Below, piece by piece: positions 7,184 to 8,727 of a stretch of 8,727 nucleotides of DNA (position 1 is the first letter of the stretch; every line of letters starts with the position of its first letter). Source of the stretch: Asaia bogorensis (GTDB taxonomy: Bacteria; Pseudomonadota; Alphaproteobacteria; Acetobacterales; Acetobacteraceae); NCBI GenBank assembly GCA_945871455.1, contig CAMBXJ010000157.1, forward strand, positions 1 through 8,727. Direction: 5' to 3'. The notes under the pieces are model-generated. The model made no database searches. It saw only the letters and a list, made by a program, of their open reading frames with translations, and had not been told where the DNA came from. The position numbers were made by a program, and so were the translations under genes.

Positions 7184-8727
7184 GTGGCGTCATTGTTCGA
7201 CCTCCATCCACCCGCCGATCCGTCCGGTGCTCCCTCTGGGACCGAGCTGGAACCGACCGCCGCCCGGGGGCCACGCCGCGTATCGGTGATGCTGCCCTTC
7301 CCGTTTCCCGGTCCATTCGATTACGGCGTGCCGTCCGACCTGGATCCCGCGCCGGGGGACGTGGTGCTGGTCCCGCTGAACGGGCGGGAGCAGATGGGCG
7401 TGGTCTGGGACTCTCAGCCCGATCCCAATCTGCCCGCCCGCAAGCTGAAATCGGTGCTTGCCATCGTCGATACCTCGCCGATGCGGGAGAATTTGCGACG
7501 GTTCGTCGACTGGATTGCCGCTTACACCTTGTCGCCTCCGGGCGAAGTGATGGCCATGGCCTTGCGGGTCGCGCGCCCGCCGGTCGGACCGACCAATGGC
7601 TGGCGGCGCATGGTCCCAATGCCCGATGGGGTCCGCATGACCCCGGCGCGCCAGGCCGTTCTGGACGTGCTGGCCCGCGCCGAACCGCGCGGCACAGCGG
7701 AACTGGCGCGGATGGCGGAGGTCAGCGGCGCCGTGGTACGCGGCATGGCCGATCTTGGGATGCTGGTGATGGAGGCGATCCCGGCCGACCTGCCCTTTGT
7801 GCCGCCCGACCCGGATTATCCCGGCCCAACCTTGTCGGCGGACCAGGAAACCGCCGCGCTTGCCCTGCGCCAGGCGGTGGCGGCCAAGGCATTCCAGGTC
7901 CAACTGCTGGAAGGCGTCACCGGCTCCGGCAAGACCGAGGTCTATCTGGAAGCCGTCGCCGAATGCCTGCGCCAGAACCGCCAGACGTTGATTTTACTGC
8001 CGGAAATCGCCCTCTCGGCGCAGTTCCTGGCGCGGTTTGAGCGGCGCTTCGGGGTCGCGCCGGCCGTCTGGCACTCCCACCTGACATCCCGGGTGCGGCG
8101 GATCACCTGGCGCGCGGTGGAGGACGGGCAGGCCCCGGTTGTCGTTGGGGCACGTTCGGCGCTGTTCCTGCCGTTCCCCGATCTGGGACTGATCGTGGTG
8201 GATGAGGAGCACGAAACCGCCTTCAAGCAGGAAGACGGCGTCGTCTACCACGCGCGCGACATGGCGGTGGTGCGCGCCCGCCTGTCCACGGCGCCGGCGG
8301 TGCTGGTGTCGGCGACACCCAGCCTGGAGACGGTGGCCAATGTCGAAGCGGGGCGGTATGGCCGCCTGCATCTGCCGAACCGGCATGGCGGCGCGTCACT
8401 GCCATTTATCGAGGCGCTGGACCTACGCGAGACTCCACCGGAACGTGGGCGGTTCCTGGCGCCGCCCCTGATCGAGGCAATCCGGAAGACCCTGGCGCGG
8501 GGGGAGCAGGTGATGCTGTTCCTCAATCGCCGCGGCTATGCGCCGCTGACCCTGTGCCGCCATTGCGGCCATCGGATGCAGTGCCCGAACTGCACGGCCT
8601 GGCTGGTGGAACATCGCACGCGGTCCGAATTGCAGTGCCATCATTGCGGCCACACGACACCGATCCCGCCGGATTGCCCAAGTTGCGGCAAGGCCAACGC
8701 GCTGGTCCCGATCGGCCCTGGGGTGGA
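7184..8727 (+). CDS. priA: Primosomal protein N' PriA, replication-restart helicase (3' end beyond window)
   Basis: PriA binds stalled or collapsed replication forks, unwinds the lagging strand 3'-to-5' and recruits primosome proteins to reload the replicative helicase. The visible 514 codons cover a proline/alanine-rich N-terminal tail (1-36), then the 3'-DNA-binding domain beginning 'RVSVMLPFPFPGPFDYGVP'. A winged-helix region (about 150-210, 'TPARQAVLDVLARAEPRG') follows. Helicase lobe 1 has Walker A GVTGSGKT (244-251, Lys250), DEEH (340-343) and 'LVSATPS'; the second lobe starts at 'VMLFLNRRGYAP'. All eight zinc-ligand cysteines are present: 458, 461, 467, 470, 485, 488, 498 and 501. The frame is cut at 'GPGV', where the family continues into the rest of lobe 2. 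The start is GTG, supported by AGGGGG and an upstream in-frame TAG. The short unstructured tail before the conserved domain makes a slightly later start possible. Confidence 0.96.
   Translation, partial: MASLFDLHPPADPSGAPSGTELEPTAARGPRRVSVMLPFPFPGPFDYGVPSDLDPAPGDVVLVPLNGREQMGVVWDSQPDPNLPARKLKSVLAIVDTSPMRENLRRFVDWIAAYTLSPPGEVMAMALRVARPPVGPTNGWRRMVPMPDGVRMTPARQAVLDVLARAEPRGTAELARMAEVSGAVVRGMADLGMLVMEAIPADLPFVPPDPDYPGPTLSADQETAALALRQAVAAKAFQVQLLEGVTGSGKTEVYLEAVAECLRQNRQTLILLPEIALSAQFLARFERRFGVAPAVWHSHLTSRVRRITWRAVEDGQAPVVVGARSALFLPFPDLGLIVVDEEHETAFKQEDGVVYHARDMAVVRARLSTAPAVLVSATPSLETVANVEAGRYGRLHLPNRHGGASLPFIEALDLRETPPERGRFLAPPLIEAIRKTLARGEQVMLFLNRRGYAPLTLCRHCGHRMQCPNCTAWLVEHRTRSELQCHHCGHTTPIPPDCPSCGKANALVPIGPGV

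Noticed and set aside
6502..8040. 512-codon plus-strand open frame spanning tal and the start of priA
   Set aside because: It runs antisense to the full tal motifs and then out of frame with priA. The translation is repetitive Arg/Gly/Ala sequence.

Overview
This window comes from a high-GC proteobacterial chromosome. The most likely source is an alphaproteobacterium of the Rhodospirillales/Acetobacteraceae type. That placement is inferred from the GC-rich codon use, the style of the Tat-exported substrate-binding protein, and a small transaldolase next to priA. No rRNA, tRNA, CRISPR array or insertion sequence was recognised.

Layout from left to right. (1) Positions 1-114 (+) hold the last 37 codons of a HigA-type antitoxin. 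It converges on the next gene with only 20 bases between the two stop codons. (2) Positions 135-5673 (-) form a complete five-gene peptide/opine/nickel-type (Dpp/Opp family) ABC importer operon. In transcription order it reads substrate-binding protein, dppB, dppC, dppD, dppF, the same order as the classical dppABCDF operon. Downstream of the binding-protein gene the cistrons are coupled by overlaps or very short gaps: dppB/dppC overlap 4 nt, dppC/dppD have a 4-nt gap, and dppD/dppF overlap 1 nt. dppC probably begins at TTG and the binding protein at GTG. (3) Positions 5674-6432 are a 759-base intergenic stretch. It holds the transaldolase terminator, an imperfect 32-nt tandem repeat, several dyads and perhaps a decayed coding remnant. 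(4) Positions 6433-7086 (-) encode a small transaldolase of the TalC/FSA-like subfamily. Its active-site residues (Glu57, Phe129) point to transaldolase rather than fructose-6-phosphate aldolase. (5) Positions 7087-7183 are a divergent promoter region with a good sigma-70-like promoter for tal and a perfect 7-2-7 dyad. (6) From 7184 to the window end (+) lies priA, the primosomal replication-restart helicase. It has a GTG start and is cut by the edge just after its zinc-binding region.

How the genes work together. The binding protein captures an oligopeptide-like ligand in the periplasm, DppB and DppC form the membrane channel, and DppD and DppF drive import with ATP. The transaldolase (non-oxidative pentose phosphate pathway) and PriA (replication restart) are unrelated housekeeping functions that share an intergenic region. 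Every intact gene belongs to a known family. I found no convincing undescribed system. The least explained DNA is the 759-base intergenic region and the tal/priA dyad.
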